Of a DNA stretch of 64,000 bases, positions 18,768 through 28,013 are shown one piece after another. The first letter of the stretch is position 1; each line of letters starts with the position of its first letter. Source of the DNA: Legionella fallonii LLAP-10 (lineage in GTDB: Bacteria > Pseudomonadota > Gammaproteobacteria > Legionellales > Legionellaceae); contig NZ_LN614827.1 in the NCBI RefSeq assembly GCF_000953135.1, forward strand, positions 124,001-188,000. The letters run 5' to 3'. The notes under the pieces are model-generated. The model had not been told where the DNA came from. It ran no database searches and saw only the letters and a list, made by a program, of their open reading frames with translations. Made by a program: the position numbers and the translations under genes.

Positions 18768-20717
18768 TTATGATATCTTGGGCCTTGCTTTTGGTGTATC
18801 TATCACTTTCTCTTGATCATGAACCATAGTGCGCTCTGGGGACATTTTTTCTAGAAATTTTCTTTTATGCTCAATCCATGGTTGGATCGTTTCTTTGTCC
18901 GCTTCTTTTAAGTTTAAGAATTGAGTTTTTAACGCCCCCTCACTAAAAGTCACATCAACAAACTTTTCCCATTCCTTTTGTAATAGATCTACTGGCTGTT
19001 TGGCTGGTGGTGTTTTGGTAGCAGTTGTTGATATCGATGGATGGGTGGTTGGTACCGCTGGAGCTTGTGATGCAGGTACTGTAGATTGGGTATATGTCCT
19101 GATAAACGATTGAAGCGCGAGGGCCGCGTTTGCTCTAGTTTCTGCTTTGACACTTGCAGGATTAGTTTTGTGATTTTTAATTGTTTGTTTTATATCATCA
19201 AGTAATTCTACTAAAACTTTATTTTTTGCTTTAAGTTGCAGGACAGAGTTGTTAGGGACTGAAATTTTTTCAAGTCGTTTTAAGGCAATTGTTCCCTTGG
19301 CCGCATCAACACTAGTTAATATAGTTATTTGCTGACGAATCTCTTTTACCAAAAGATCGGATTTTCTTTTTCGTGCCTGTAAAAGACACCCTTCTAGCCG
19401 ATCCATCATATCTTTGAGCTCTGCCTCAGTTCCACTGCAAGTAATTCGGACGACACCGTTATTTTCTGGCATGCCAAAAAAAGAACCTGCAGCAAGCATC
19501 AACGACTCTTTGAATAATAGAGAATAAATCAGTTCCTCACTAGTTTTGATCCTTCCTGTTCTACCTAAAGCTCTTTGGGCTTCGGTTGGAATTTCATCAC
19601 CCAGTAGATCGCTGAAATCACACAACACATAAAAAGTACTATCTATTTTATAAGAGGGATCTGGCATGGCTGCACCCATTGCCTGAGCTCTTTGCCATAC
19701 GTATTGTACCTTGGGATAATAAAAGTCTTTTAGTTCCTTTTTTTCTTTATCGCCAAAATGTGCCATAGCATGAGCATAAGCTAACTGAGCTGAGCGGGCG
19801 GCATGGCCGATAGTGGAAATATTTTTATTGCGTAAAGCATTCATTAATTCAGGATCAAAAGCCATCAACATAGCAAAGCGTTCACCGGCAGAGGATAAGG
19901 CTTTAGTTGCCGAACGTAATAAAACAACTCTATCTTTTAATTCGGGAGCATATTTTAAGACAGAAGGGATGTTTCCTGCTGACCAATACATTTCGGCATA
20001 AGCTTCATCTATAACCAGCTTTAAATGAGGGTACTTACGTAATACCTGGGCAATATCCTTCCACTCTTCTTCTGTAATCACGGTACCTAAGGGATTACTC
20101 GGATTACATAATAGAACTGCTCTAGGAGGGCAGCCATCTTGCTTTGCGAGTTCATAGGCAGAAAGAATACTTTCATCTAAGGCCGTAGCTGTAAGGCGAT
20201 ATCCAGGCTCTTGCATTACGTCTATAGGATGGAGTATGTGTTTGTCGTTATCTGCATAAAGAGAATAATGAGGGAATGGGGTAATGACGCGGTATTTTGA
20301 GGAGTCGGCATACAATTTATTGAAGGTCTCAAAAATAACGCGTAAAGCACCTGCTCCTCCAGTGGTAAATAAGATATTATCTGCCGTAATGGGAGATGCA
20401 TACCAAGAGCTCATCGCCGTTGCCATCATTGCTCGTGGCTCAATATCTCCACGGCCGTCTCCGTAGTCTATTGCAATAGACTCTTTTACGCTTCCTGGCT
20501 TGGTCATTTCTTTTTGAATTAATGCCAGGATAGCTTGCCAATAAGCGACAAGCATTTCTACAATATAGATGTTTACCCGAAAAGTTGGTTTGCCCATACC
20601 GGCATAGATAAAAGACTTATTAGGATTGTGATTTTCTTTCTCTAATGTCTTGGCCCACATATTGAGCAGCATGACTTTGTCTGTATCATCTGCTGATAAA
20701 CCATCAGGTGTTAGCAT
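18768..20717 (-). CDS. PLP-dependent class I/II aminotransferase with a C-terminal helical extension
   Basis: A 649-residue fold-type I aminotransferase. The core (about 35-440) has TTGGAGALRVIF at the cofactor phosphate region, NPSNPLG (Asn205), DEAYAEMYW (Asp237, which contacts the pyridine N) and SATKALSSAGERFA, where Lys272 is the Schiff-base lysine. The conserved Arg for substrate carboxylate is probably in VVRITCSG. Class I enzymes normally end near residue 400-430; here about 200 more residues follow, helical at 440-530, then a Pro/Thr/Ala-rich linker (550-580) and a charged tail ending PKARPKIS. It is transcribed alone, divergent from the kinase gene. Amino acid substrate unknown. The extension suggests a specialised, perhaps secreted, enzyme. 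Confidence 0.78.
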   Translation of the reverse strand: MLTPDGLSADDTDKVMLLNMWAKTLEKENHNPNKSFIYAGMGKPTFRVNIYIVEMLVAYWQAILALIQKEMTKPGSVKESIAIDYGDGRGDIEPRAMMATAMSSWYASPITADNILFTTGGAGALRVIFETFNKLYADSSKYRVITPFPHYSLYADNDKHILHPIDVMQEPGYRLTATALDESILSAYELAKQDGCPPRAVLLCNPSNPLGTVITEEEWKDIAQVLRKYPHLKLVIDEAYAEMYWSAGNIPSVLKYAPELKDRVVLLRSATKALSSAGERFAMLMAFDPELMNALRNKNISTIGHAARSAQLAYAHAMAHFGDKEKKELKDFYYPKVQYVWQRAQAMGAAMPDPSYKIDSTFYVLCDFSDLLGDEIPTEAQRALGRTGRIKTSEELIYSLLFKESLMLAAGSFFGMPENNGVVRITCSGTEAELKDMMDRLEGCLLQARKRKSDLLVKEIRQQITILTSVDAAKGTIALKRLEKISVPNNSVLQLKAKNKVLVELLDDIKQTIKNHKTNPASVKAETRANAALALQSFIRTYTQSTVPASQAPAVPTTHPSISTTATKTPPAKQPVDLLQKEWEKFVDVTFSEGALKTQFLNLKEADKETIQPWIEHKRKFLEKMSPERTMVHDQEKVIDTPKARPKIS

Positions 20718-20798
20718 TATTTTAATCCCGTATTAAATGAACAATATATGTAATGTATGCTAATATTTTAGTTAATAAGAATCAAATTATAAACCGCA

Positions 20799-22877
20799 AT
20801 GGACAAAAATTATAACAAAATAACCTTAACGCTAGATGAAGTGGGAAATTTCTTAGCGAAGTTCACTGAAAATAGCGATCATGTCTATTGGATAAGTAGC
20901 CCTGATTTTAAAAAAATACAATATGTTAGTCCTTCATATGAACGAATTTGGGGGCGGTCGCGAGAAGAGCTATATAATAACCCCGGACTCTGGATTACGT
21001 ATTTGCACCCTGAGGATACAGCCACTCATCACCCCATAGAGGAAATGGCCAACAAAATCGTTCTACTAGGGGATAAAGCAAGGTATTCTGAACAATATAG
21101 AATTATTCGTCCCAATGGGGACGTTCGCTGGATAATGGATAATGGTTTTCCTCTCTATGATGATCAAGGTGCCTGCTTTGGTGTTAGTGGAATAGCCATT
21201 GATGTTACAGAACAAAAAAAACGAGAAGAAGAACTACAAATAGCGAAGGATATTGCAGAAAAAGCCAATCATACTAAAGATGAGTTCATTCAAAATATGA
21301 GCCATGATATTCGTACACCATTAATTGGTATTATTGGTATGGCGAATCTTTTACAGCAAGAACTCCGTAAAGCTCAGGAAAAAGAATACGCTCATATGAT
21401 TGAGATGAGTGGGGAACAGTTATTAGAGTTATTTAATAGCATTCTTGATATGGTTTCTTCCAATAACTCCAAAGAACATGTTATCGAAAATCAATTGTTT
21501 GATTTATATGAACTGATTAAAGGAATCTGTGAATTAGAATTACCTACCATTAAGATTAAAAAGCTAGAACTGCATCTAACAATCGATTCTTCTGTTCCAC
21601 AATGGATAATAACCGACTCTACTAAATTACATCGTATTATCTTAAATCTTTTATCAAACGCCATAAAATTTACCCAAGAAGGGGATATAACGATACATGT
21701 TAGCAGCACTCTTCTTAAAGAACCTGAGCACGCTGAATTGACAGTGATGATAGCGGATAGTGGCATTGGAATTTCTGAGGCAGATCAAAGTAAAATATTC
21801 GACCGATTCTATAGAGCAACTCCCTCTTCTAAAGGATTATACGCAGGGCATGGAGTGGGGCTGCACATTGTGCAGAAGTACATTGATCTTCTTCAAGGGT
21901 CGATTTCCGTTGAAAGTAAACCAAATGAAGGAACTCAGTTTGTAGTCAAAGTTCCCATTGTTATTGATTCCTCTAAAGCTAATTCATTAGAACCTTCCTC
22001 TTCTGTGGAGCTCGAAGAGCACTGGACTAATGATGATAGGGTGACAACAAAGAATGAAGGAGATGCTGTATCATCTGACTCTCCGCTATTATTGTTAGTG
22101 GAAGATAATGCCATTGCATTAAAAATGATAGAGTTCATCGCCAAACAATGTAACTGCCGCTATAAATCAGCTCATACAGGTGAAGAAGCGTTAGATTTAA
22201 TTAAAGAACACGAATTTGATTTAATTTTATCCGATTTAGGACTACCTGGAATTTCAGGAAGTGAACTGACTCTAGCCGTCAGGGCTTATGAGCAAAGCCA
22301 AAACAAGCCCGCGGTTCCTATTATAGGATTAACTGCTCATGCTGTGGATGCCATAAAAAAAGAATGTATCGTTGCAGGGATGAACAAAGTCATTATAAAA
22401 CCTATTAAAATGAATGCATTACAGCATTTAGTAGATGAATTCGTTCAAGCTAAAATAACTCATTGCAACCAACAGTCACCACAATATTTAGGCAAGGATT
22501 TGCCTGCTTCTGAAGAAGAGTTATTTAAATTAGATTCTTACCCAGTTCTTGAAGAAAAAAATGAAATAGAAGATATAACAACATTAAAAGAATTATTGCA
22601 GTTGATGATCAGGGAAGCTCTTCCTCAAGACCTGAAAGAAATAGATACTGCCTATGCGCAAAAAAATTGGAGCCAGGTCGAGCAAATTGCTAAAAAAATT
22701 AAAACCGAAGCTTTATATTGCGGAGCAATCCGTTTAAAGTTTGCCAGTCAATATCTTGAGCTTTGTTCCAAGCCCGAACCAGTTCATCTAGTCGCCGCCC
22801 TATATAAACAATTTTGCATGACGGTTACCGATACCATTTTAAGGATACAGGATTGGCTGACTCAGCATGCTAAATAA
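20799..22877 (+). CDS. Hybrid sensor histidine kinase (PAS-HisKA-HATPase-REC, degenerate HPt)
   Basis: 692 residues without transmembrane segments, so a cytoplasmic sensor. A PAS domain (about 25-140) reads VYWISSPDFKKIQYVSPSYERIWG and ends IDVTEQKKREEEL. HisKA has the H-box SHDIRTPL with His169. The ATPase domain has an N box (LLSNAIKFT), G1 (IADSGIGIS) and G2 (GHGVGLHIV). A receiver domain follows (about 425-550, LLLVEDNA, phospho-acceptor in ILSDLGLPG, lysine in IIKPIK). The last 110 residues look like an HPt helical bundle, but the phospho-His position reads IAKKIKTEALYCGA instead of HxLKG, so phosphotransfer there seems lost. The nearby receiver proteins are possible partners. Confidence 0.9.
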   Translation: MDKNYNKITLTLDEVGNFLAKFTENSDHVYWISSPDFKKIQYVSPSYERIWGRSREELYNNPGLWITYLHPEDTATHHPIEEMANKIVLLGDKARYSEQYRIIRPNGDVRWIMDNGFPLYDDQGACFGVSGIAIDVTEQKKREEELQIAKDIAEKANHTKDEFIQNMSHDIRTPLIGIIGMANLLQQELRKAQEKEYAHMIEMSGEQLLELFNSILDMVSSNNSKEHVIENQLFDLYELIKGICELELPTIKIKKLELHLTIDSSVPQWIITDSTKLHRIILNLLSNAIKFTQEGDITIHVSSTLLKEPEHAELTVMIADSGIGISEADQSKIFDRFYRATPSSKGLYAGHGVGLHIVQKYIDLLQGSISVESKPNEGTQFVVKVPIVIDSSKANSLEPSSSVELEEHWTNDDRVTTKNEGDAVSSDSPLLLLVEDNAIALKMIEFIAKQCNCRYKSAHTGEEALDLIKEHEFDLILSDLGLPGISGSELTLAVRAYEQSQNKPAVPIIGLTAHAVDAIKKECIVAGMNKVIIKPIKMNALQHLVDEFVQAKITHCNQQSPQYLGKDLPASEEELFKLDSYPVLEEKNEIEDITTLKELLQLMIREALPQDLKEIDTAYAQKNWSQVEQIAKKIKTEALYCGAIRLKFASQYLELCSKPEPVHLVAALYKQFCMTVTDTILRIQDWLTQHAK

Positions 22878-22971
22878 GGTAGCCAGGTAATTAAGTGCAG
22901 ACGGATGGTGAATAATAGCCTGTGTTATGCTATAAAAAAAGGATTCGCGGAGGCGTTACTAGGGAATAACT

Positions 22972-24615
22972 ATGTGGGATATAAATCGAAAAAAATATCT
23001 ATCGCGTCTTGCTAAAATTCAGCCATATTTAAAAGACAGTAAATTTATTAATACAGAGGATATCGTTGCAGTCTTGTCACAAATTATTCTAAGTGGTGAT
23101 AGGGTTTGTATTGAAGGCGATAACCAAAAGCAAGCAAGTTATTTGGCATCTGCCATGACGCAATTAGATCCCTCTGTTATTAATAACCTGCATATGATTC
23201 AATCAGCTATTGTTTTACCCGAACATTTGGCTGTTTTTGACAAAGGTATAGCATCCAAAATTGATTTTGCCTATTCTGGCCCGCAAGCTGCGCGTTTGGC
23301 TAACATGGTAAAAAATAAAAAAATTCAGGTTGGTAATATTCATACCTACAATGAATTATTTGCTCGCTTACTCACTGATTTGACCCCTAATGTTTGTTTG
23401 TTAATGGCGGATAAAGCAGACAAAAAAGGGAATTTGTATACCGGTGCTAATACAGAAGAAACACCTGCGATCATTGAGGCAACCGCATTCAAAAATGGTA
23501 TAGTCATAGTTCAGGTGAATGAAGTTGTTGAGCAATTGCCGCGGGTGGATATTCCGGGTGGTTGGGTTGACATCATAGTTAAAGGCCCGAAGCCTTCTTA
23601 TATAGAGCCTCTTTTTACCCGGGATCCAGCACAAATTAATGAGCTTAAAATCTTAATGGCTATGATGGTAATCAAAGGGATCTATGCGCCTTATCAGGTC
23701 AATGTATTAAATCATGGTGTTGGTTTTAATACTTGCGCTATAGAGTTATTGCTGCCCACTTATGCCGAATCTTTGGGATTGAAAGGAGCCATTTGCCAAC
23801 ATTGGATGGTTAATCCTCTTCCCACGCTTATTCCAGCCATTGAAGAAGGTTTTGTCAAATCAATTCATGCCGTTGGCGGTGAGGTTGGCATGAATGACTA
23901 TGTTGCTGCTCGACCTGATGTATTTTTTACAGGTAAAGATGGTTCGCTGCGTTCTAATCGTATGTTTGGCCAATTGGCAGGACATTATGCCTGTGATCTT
24001 TTTATTGGCGCTACCCTACAAATTGATGTGGAGGGACATAGCTCCACCGCAATAGATGGCCGCATAGCAGGATTTGGTGGTGCGCCTAATATGGGCTGTG
24101 ATGCCCCAGGGCGCAGACATTCCTCTTATGCCTGGTTAAAAGCAGGACAGGAGCGTTGTGAGGCCTTATCCAGCAAAATGCCTCGTGGTAGGAAATTAGT
24201 GATTCAAATGGTTGAAACATTTCAAAGTGCAACACAACCTACTTTTGTTGAACAATTGGATGCTTGGTCGCTGCAAAAATCAATGAACGCCGATCTCCCT
24301 CCGGTGATGATCTATGGTGATGATATTAGTCATATAGTCACCGAAGAAGGAATTGCTAATCTATTGATGTGTCGTAATCTTGAGGAGCGAGAACAAGCGA
24401 TACGCGGTATTGCTGGTTATACTGAAGTGGGGCGTCAACGAGATCAGCACAAGGTGGATGAGTTGCGGGCAAGAAAAGTAATCCAACGTCCAGAAGATTT
24501 AGGGATTAAGTTTTCTGATGCGACTAGAGATTTGCTTGCTGCTAAATCTATTCGTGATTTGGTCGACTATTCCAAGGGGCTGTATGCTCCTCCCGCAAAA
24601 TTTAGAAATTGGTAA
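22972..24615 (+). CDS. mdcA: Malonate decarboxylase alpha subunit (acetyl-S-ACP:malonate ACP transferase)
   Basis: At 547 residues, the usual MdcA size, this is the first gene of a biotin-independent malonate decarboxylase operon. The family start is MWDINRKKYLSRL. Internal blocks such as GVGFNTCAIELLLPTYAE, GEVGMNDYVAARPDVFFTG and GRIAGFGGAPNMGCDAPGRRHSS match the CoA-transferase-like alpha subunit. It swaps acetyl for malonyl on the phosphoribosyl-dephospho-CoA prosthetic group of the carrier protein, forming malonyl-S-ACP and acetate. RBS AGGGAATAACT precedes the ATG. The product acts with the fused carrier-beta protein and the gamma subunit encoded next. Confidence 0.95.
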   Translation: MWDINRKKYLSRLAKIQPYLKDSKFINTEDIVAVLSQIILSGDRVCIEGDNQKQASYLASAMTQLDPSVINNLHMIQSAIVLPEHLAVFDKGIASKIDFAYSGPQAARLANMVKNKKIQVGNIHTYNELFARLLTDLTPNVCLLMADKADKKGNLYTGANTEETPAIIEATAFKNGIVIVQVNEVVEQLPRVDIPGGWVDIIVKGPKPSYIEPLFTRDPAQINELKILMAMMVIKGIYAPYQVNVLNHGVGFNTCAIELLLPTYAESLGLKGAICQHWMVNPLPTLIPAIEEGFVKSIHAVGGEVGMNDYVAARPDVFFTGKDGSLRSNRMFGQLAGHYACDLFIGATLQIDVEGHSSTAIDGRIAGFGGAPNMGCDAPGRRHSSYAWLKAGQERCEALSSKMPRGRKLVIQMVETFQSATQPTFVEQLDAWSLQKSMNADLPPVMIYGDDISHIVTEEGIANLLMCRNLEEREQAIRGIAGYTEVGRQRDQHKVDELRARKVIQRPEDLGIKFSDATRDLLAAKSIRDLVDYSKGLYAPPAKFRNW

Positions 24616-24624
24616 GGAATTATA

Positions 24625-25815
24625 ATGGAATCAATGGCATTTGATTTTGCTTTATCAGGGAATAAGTTTAAAGGTCAACGCACCGTTTGTGGCGTTGTTG
24701 GTTCTGGGAATTTGGAAATTATTGTTGAAGAAAATGATACTACGAATACGCGGTTTGAAATTGAAACCGCAATAGAACATTATGCGCCAATTTGGCGTAT
24801 AGTCATTGAAAATTTTGTTGCAGAATACCAACCTGTAGGATTGAAATTTACCTTAAACGATAATGGTGCGACACCACCGGTGGTTGCGTTGCGCCTTAGG
24901 CAGGCACTTGAAGCATTTAATGGGTATCAGAAAACGGCAAGCAATTATCTGGAATTGGATGCTCGTGCTCGAATTGATGCCCTAGTCGACTCTCATTCGT
25001 TTAGCGAATGGCTCGCCGATGAAGCTCATTATAGTCCCCACTTAGCTGCTTTAGGATTACCAGGGGAAGCCGATGATGGCATTGTGATTGGTTCTGCTTC
25101 ATTTAACAACCAAAGCATATTAATTGCGGCACAGCAAAAAGATTTTATGGGGGGGGCTGTAGGTGAGGTGCATGGCGCCAAATTGACCGGCTTATTCAAG
25201 GCGGCAGTTAAACGTGGTGTCGCGGCAGTGATTTTATTGATTGATAGCGGTGGCGTGAGGCTGCATGAAGCCAATGCTGGGGAGCTGGCTATATCAGAGA
25301 CTATTCGGGCTATTTTTACCGCCAGAAGTAAAGGAGTGATGACTATAGGGGTTATTTGTGGCAAAAATGGGGCATTTGGTGGTATGGGAATCATCTCTAG
25401 CTGTCTCGATTACCTCATCGTGAATGAAATCGGACGTATAGGTGTTTCCGGGGCTGATGTGATTCAGGCGGTCAAAGGCGTTGAGGCATTTGATGCTCAG
25501 AATAGGTCTTTAGTCTGGCGCGTTTATGGTGGTAAAACCCGTTACTTGCAGCAGGCTGTTCAAGCCTATGTCGATTCGTCTATAGATACGATCAAAGAAG
25601 TGCTTAAAGAAGCGATAAATAAGAAAAAACCTATCAATAGTGCCTTTTTGCAAGAGCAGCATGCTTTATTAAAAAAACGTTTTGAATCAGCAAAGGGATA
25701 TCAAGAAGAGGGTAGCTATCTAGCGGATAAATATCCTCAGTTGGCTCCAACTTTATTTAATATGGATAAGCCTAGCTTTTTACAAGCCGCACAACAGATC
25801 GACAAGGATGAGTAA
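24625..25815 (+). CDS. mdcCD: Fused malonate decarboxylase acyl carrier (delta) and beta subunits, MdcC-MdcD
   Basis: One 396-residue frame covers two subunits that are usually separate. Residues 1-100 are MdcC: VVGSGNLEIIVE matches the GSGDLE prosthetic-group site, with Ser27 the expected attachment point for 2'-(5''-phosphoribosyl)-3'-dephospho-CoA. Residues 110-396 are MdcD, a crotonase/carboxyltransferase-like decarboxylase: DARARIDALVDSHSF, GGAVGEVHGAKLTG, IDSGGVRLHEAN and NGAFGGMGI align with known MdcD. The fused protein should decarboxylate malonyl on its own tethered carrier together with MdcE. No stop, frameshift or internal RBS is seen at the junction near 24925. The start has TAAGGAATTATA upstream. 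Confidence 0.88.
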   Translation: MESMAFDFALSGNKFKGQRTVCGVVGSGNLEIIVEENDTTNTRFEIETAIEHYAPIWRIVIENFVAEYQPVGLKFTLNDNGATPPVVALRLRQALEAFNGYQKTASNYLELDARARIDALVDSHSFSEWLADEAHYSPHLAALGLPGEADDGIVIGSASFNNQSILIAAQQKDFMGGAVGEVHGAKLTGLFKAAVKRGVAAVILLIDSGGVRLHEANAGELAISETIRAIFTARSKGVMTIGVICGKNGAFGGMGIISSCLDYLIVNEIGRIGVSGADVIQAVKGVEAFDAQNRSLVWRVYGGKTRYLQQAVQAYVDSSIDTIKEVLKEAINKKKPINSAFLQEQHALLKKRFESAKGYQEEGSYLADKYPQLAPTLFNMDKPSFLQAAQQIDKDE

Positions 25816-26516
25816 TGACTACATTAGATGAGGTAATGAAGGGCATCTTTGGGACAGAATACGAATTAACCGAAGAGCATTCAGTGGTTTGTGGTCAAGG
25901 GCGCCTTGGCTCTCAACCTTTTCGCATTCTCGGTGTGAAGGAGTCTACTTGTTTAGGTGTTGAGCAAGCTCTAATTATGGCAGAACATGTACTCACCATG
26001 GCGGCATCTCATTCGCTCGATCCGCTTTTATTATTAGTGGATGTAGCTGGACAGCAGTTAACCATGCGCGATGAGTGGTTAGGGATGCATCAATATTTCG
26101 CACATCTCCTTGCTAGTTTGGAGTGCTTACGACAACAGGGAAATAAATTAATTTCTTTAGTTTATAACCAGGCGATAGGTGGCGGTTTTATCGCTTATGG
26201 TTTAATGGCCGATACTATTTTGGCTTTGCCTGAGGCAAAGTTGGCGGTAATGTGGTTAGAGGGTATTGCCAGAGTGACGAAGATAGATTTGGCTGTGTTG
26301 CAGAAATTGAGTGAAACCTTACCTGTATTTGCCCCTGGTGCAAATAATTTCTATAAACTAGGTGGGGTACATGAGCTTGTCGCCTTGCCTGAGGTTGCTG
26401 ATGCATTACTACGCGCTGTAAGTAGCAGTAACGAAGACCGGCGTGCTCAGCTAGGTGCCGAGCGAGGGGGCAGGCAATTAGCCTATGCAATAATTAATCA
26501 AGTCGCTGCTCTGTAA
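25815..26516 (+). CDS. mdcE: Malonate decarboxylase gamma subunit
   Basis: A 233-residue carboxyltransferase-fold subunit that pairs with the MdcD domain to form the malonyl-S-ACP decarboxylase. Typical MdcE segments are LLLVDVAGQQLTMRDEWLG, NQAIGGGFIAYGLMADTI and LAVMWLEGIARVTKI. The start overlaps the preceding stop by one base (TAATG), which implies coupled translation and matched stoichiometry with the fused C-D protein. Length agrees with MdcE of other proteobacteria. Confidence 0.92.
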   Translation: MTTLDEVMKGIFGTEYELTEEHSVVCGQGRLGSQPFRILGVKESTCLGVEQALIMAEHVLTMAASHSLDPLLLLVDVAGQQLTMRDEWLGMHQYFAHLLASLECLRQQGNKLISLVYNQAIGGGFIAYGLMADTILALPEAKLAVMWLEGIARVTKIDLAVLQKLSETLPVFAPGANNFYKLGGVHELVALPEVADALLRAVSSSNEDRRAQLGAERGGRQLAYAIINQVAAL

Positions 26517-27184
26517 TGATGGAGCAAAGACATCAGCTGGTATTCCCAGAGCGTCATGCACAATTTACCATTCATTCCAGACACGAAAATAAAGATGAGC
26601 TGATGCATCATATACGGGACTGGTTTAATCAGGGACTACCCTGTATTTATGCTCGGCAGTTAGATGATGAGGGCTCGCAGGTAAATTTAGGATTGCCTGT
26701 TTTGTTGGCTAATAAAAAATACCGGGTGGGTTTATTACTGTCAAAACACTTAGTACATCGAGCAGAAGAGTTACCCAAGTTGGCAGATATGACTGTATTT
26801 TTTGCCAAAAAACTGGGACAACAAGCAGAGACTTTATTTTCCCCTCAGGAGTTAGTAGATTTTAAATCCATATTTGTTTTTGGCTCTTTTTTATTTGAAT
26901 CGTTAACAGGGCAATGCTTTGTCACGGAACATTCCGATTTGGATGTGCTGATTGATTATGATGGTTATTCATTAGTCGTGCTGAGACAGTTACTCAATCA
27001 ATTAAAAACAAAGTTTAAGAGAACCATTGATGGCGAAATTCGCTTTCATGGTGTGGGTGATGTTGCCATTAATGAGTTATTGTATGCTTCTTCGCCACAA
27101 TTATTATTCAAAGATTCACGTAACGCTGGATTGATATCGAGACATGAACTCTATGCACAATACCCCCATTTATTGGGACTCTGA
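26516..27184 (+). CDS. mdcG: Phosphoribosyl-dephospho-CoA transferase (malonate decarboxylase holo-ACP synthase)
   Basis: The 222-residue nucleotidyltransferase loads the prosthetic group onto the carrier domain. The catalytic signature is FVFGSFLFESLTG followed by HSDLDVLIDYDG, the GS...DxD pattern of the pol-beta superfamily. The N-terminal part (RHQLVFPERHAQ) fits the MdcG start domain. It begins on the overlapping TAATG at the end of mdcE. Its own substrate, triphosphoribosyl-dephospho-CoA, is made by the next gene product. Confidence 0.9.
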   Translation: MMEQRHQLVFPERHAQFTIHSRHENKDELMHHIRDWFNQGLPCIYARQLDDEGSQVNLGLPVLLANKKYRVGLLLSKHLVHRAEELPKLADMTVFFAKKLGQQAETLFSPQELVDFKSIFVFGSFLFESLTGQCFVTEHSDLDVLIDYDGYSLVVLRQLLNQLKTKFKRTIDGEIRFHGVGDVAINELLYASSPQLLFKDSRNAGLISRHELYAQYPHLLGL

Positions 27185-28013
27185 GGACCGGATCGCTAGA
27201 GGAATTACTAGAATAGCAATCAGGGCACTCTATTTTGAGGTTAAAGCCTATCCTAAACCTGGTTTAGTTAGCTTTATCGATTCAGGGGCTCACAGAGATA
27301 TGAATGGAGAAACGTTTTATCGTAGTCTTTTTACTTTGCGTCATTATTTTTATGATATTGCGGTGCAAGGACTGGCTCATCGAAGTTATGACGATTTACG
27401 ACGGATTGGGGTTGAGGCAGAACGACGCATGCTGCATAAAACGGCGGGAATTAATACGCATAGAGGGGCTATTTTTGCCTTAGGGGTATTAGCTGTCTCT
27501 GTATCGCGGCTTATCAAAGAAAAAAGACACTTTGCTCCTCATGATTTGTACCAGCAGTTAATTAAAGATTGGCGTGTGATATTACAACATCATCAAACGG
27601 AGCAATCCAGCCATGGGGCAATAGTGAGACAAAATCATCAGGTTGTTGATGCCAAGCAAATGGCAAGGGATGGCTATGCGGTTGTCTTTCATTTGCTTAC
27701 CTCTTTTCTTGCGCTGTATCAACAGACCCTCTGTCTTGATAAAAGTTGCTTGTTTGCTTATTTACAATTGTTATCAGCAGTTGATGACACTAATGTGCTT
27801 TATAGAAAAGGAACGGCTGGCTTATTATTTGCACGGCAAAAAGCGCAGGAAATTTTAGCTATTGAGTGTCTTGATACTCGTCAACAACAGGCTATGGAAC
27901 TTCATATGCTTTTTTCTAGAGAAGGAATTAGTCCTGGTGGTGTTGCTGACTTAATTAGTGTTTTATTATTCATTGGACAGTTATTTTGTGAGCCTCTTCT
28001 ATGTCATTATTAA
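27144..28013 (+). CDS. mdcB: Triphosphoribosyl-dephospho-CoA synthase
   Basis: At 289 residues and CitG-like, it condenses ATP with dephospho-CoA to the precursor of the malonate decarboxylase prosthetic group. Conserved segments are YPKPGLVSFIDSGAHRDMN, KTAGINTHRGAIFALGVL, DTNVLYRKGTAGL and SPGGVADLISVLLFI. It overlaps mdcG by 41 bases if the first ATG is used; a second ATG at 27153 would shorten that to 32. The long overlap with mdcG is unusual for this operon but both frames carry clear family motifs, so neither is a shadow. Confidence 0.9.
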   Translation: MNSMHNTPIYWDSEDRIARGITRIAIRALYFEVKAYPKPGLVSFIDSGAHRDMNGETFYRSLFTLRHYFYDIAVQGLAHRSYDDLRRIGVEAERRMLHKTAGINTHRGAIFALGVLAVSVSRLIKEKRHFAPHDLYQQLIKDWRVILQHHQTEQSSHGAIVRQNHQVVDAKQMARDGYAVVFHLLTSFLALYQQTLCLDKSCLFAYLQLLSAVDDTNVLYRKGTAGLLFARQKAQEILAIECLDTRQQQAMELHMLFSREGISPGGVADLISVLLFIGQLFCEPLLCHY

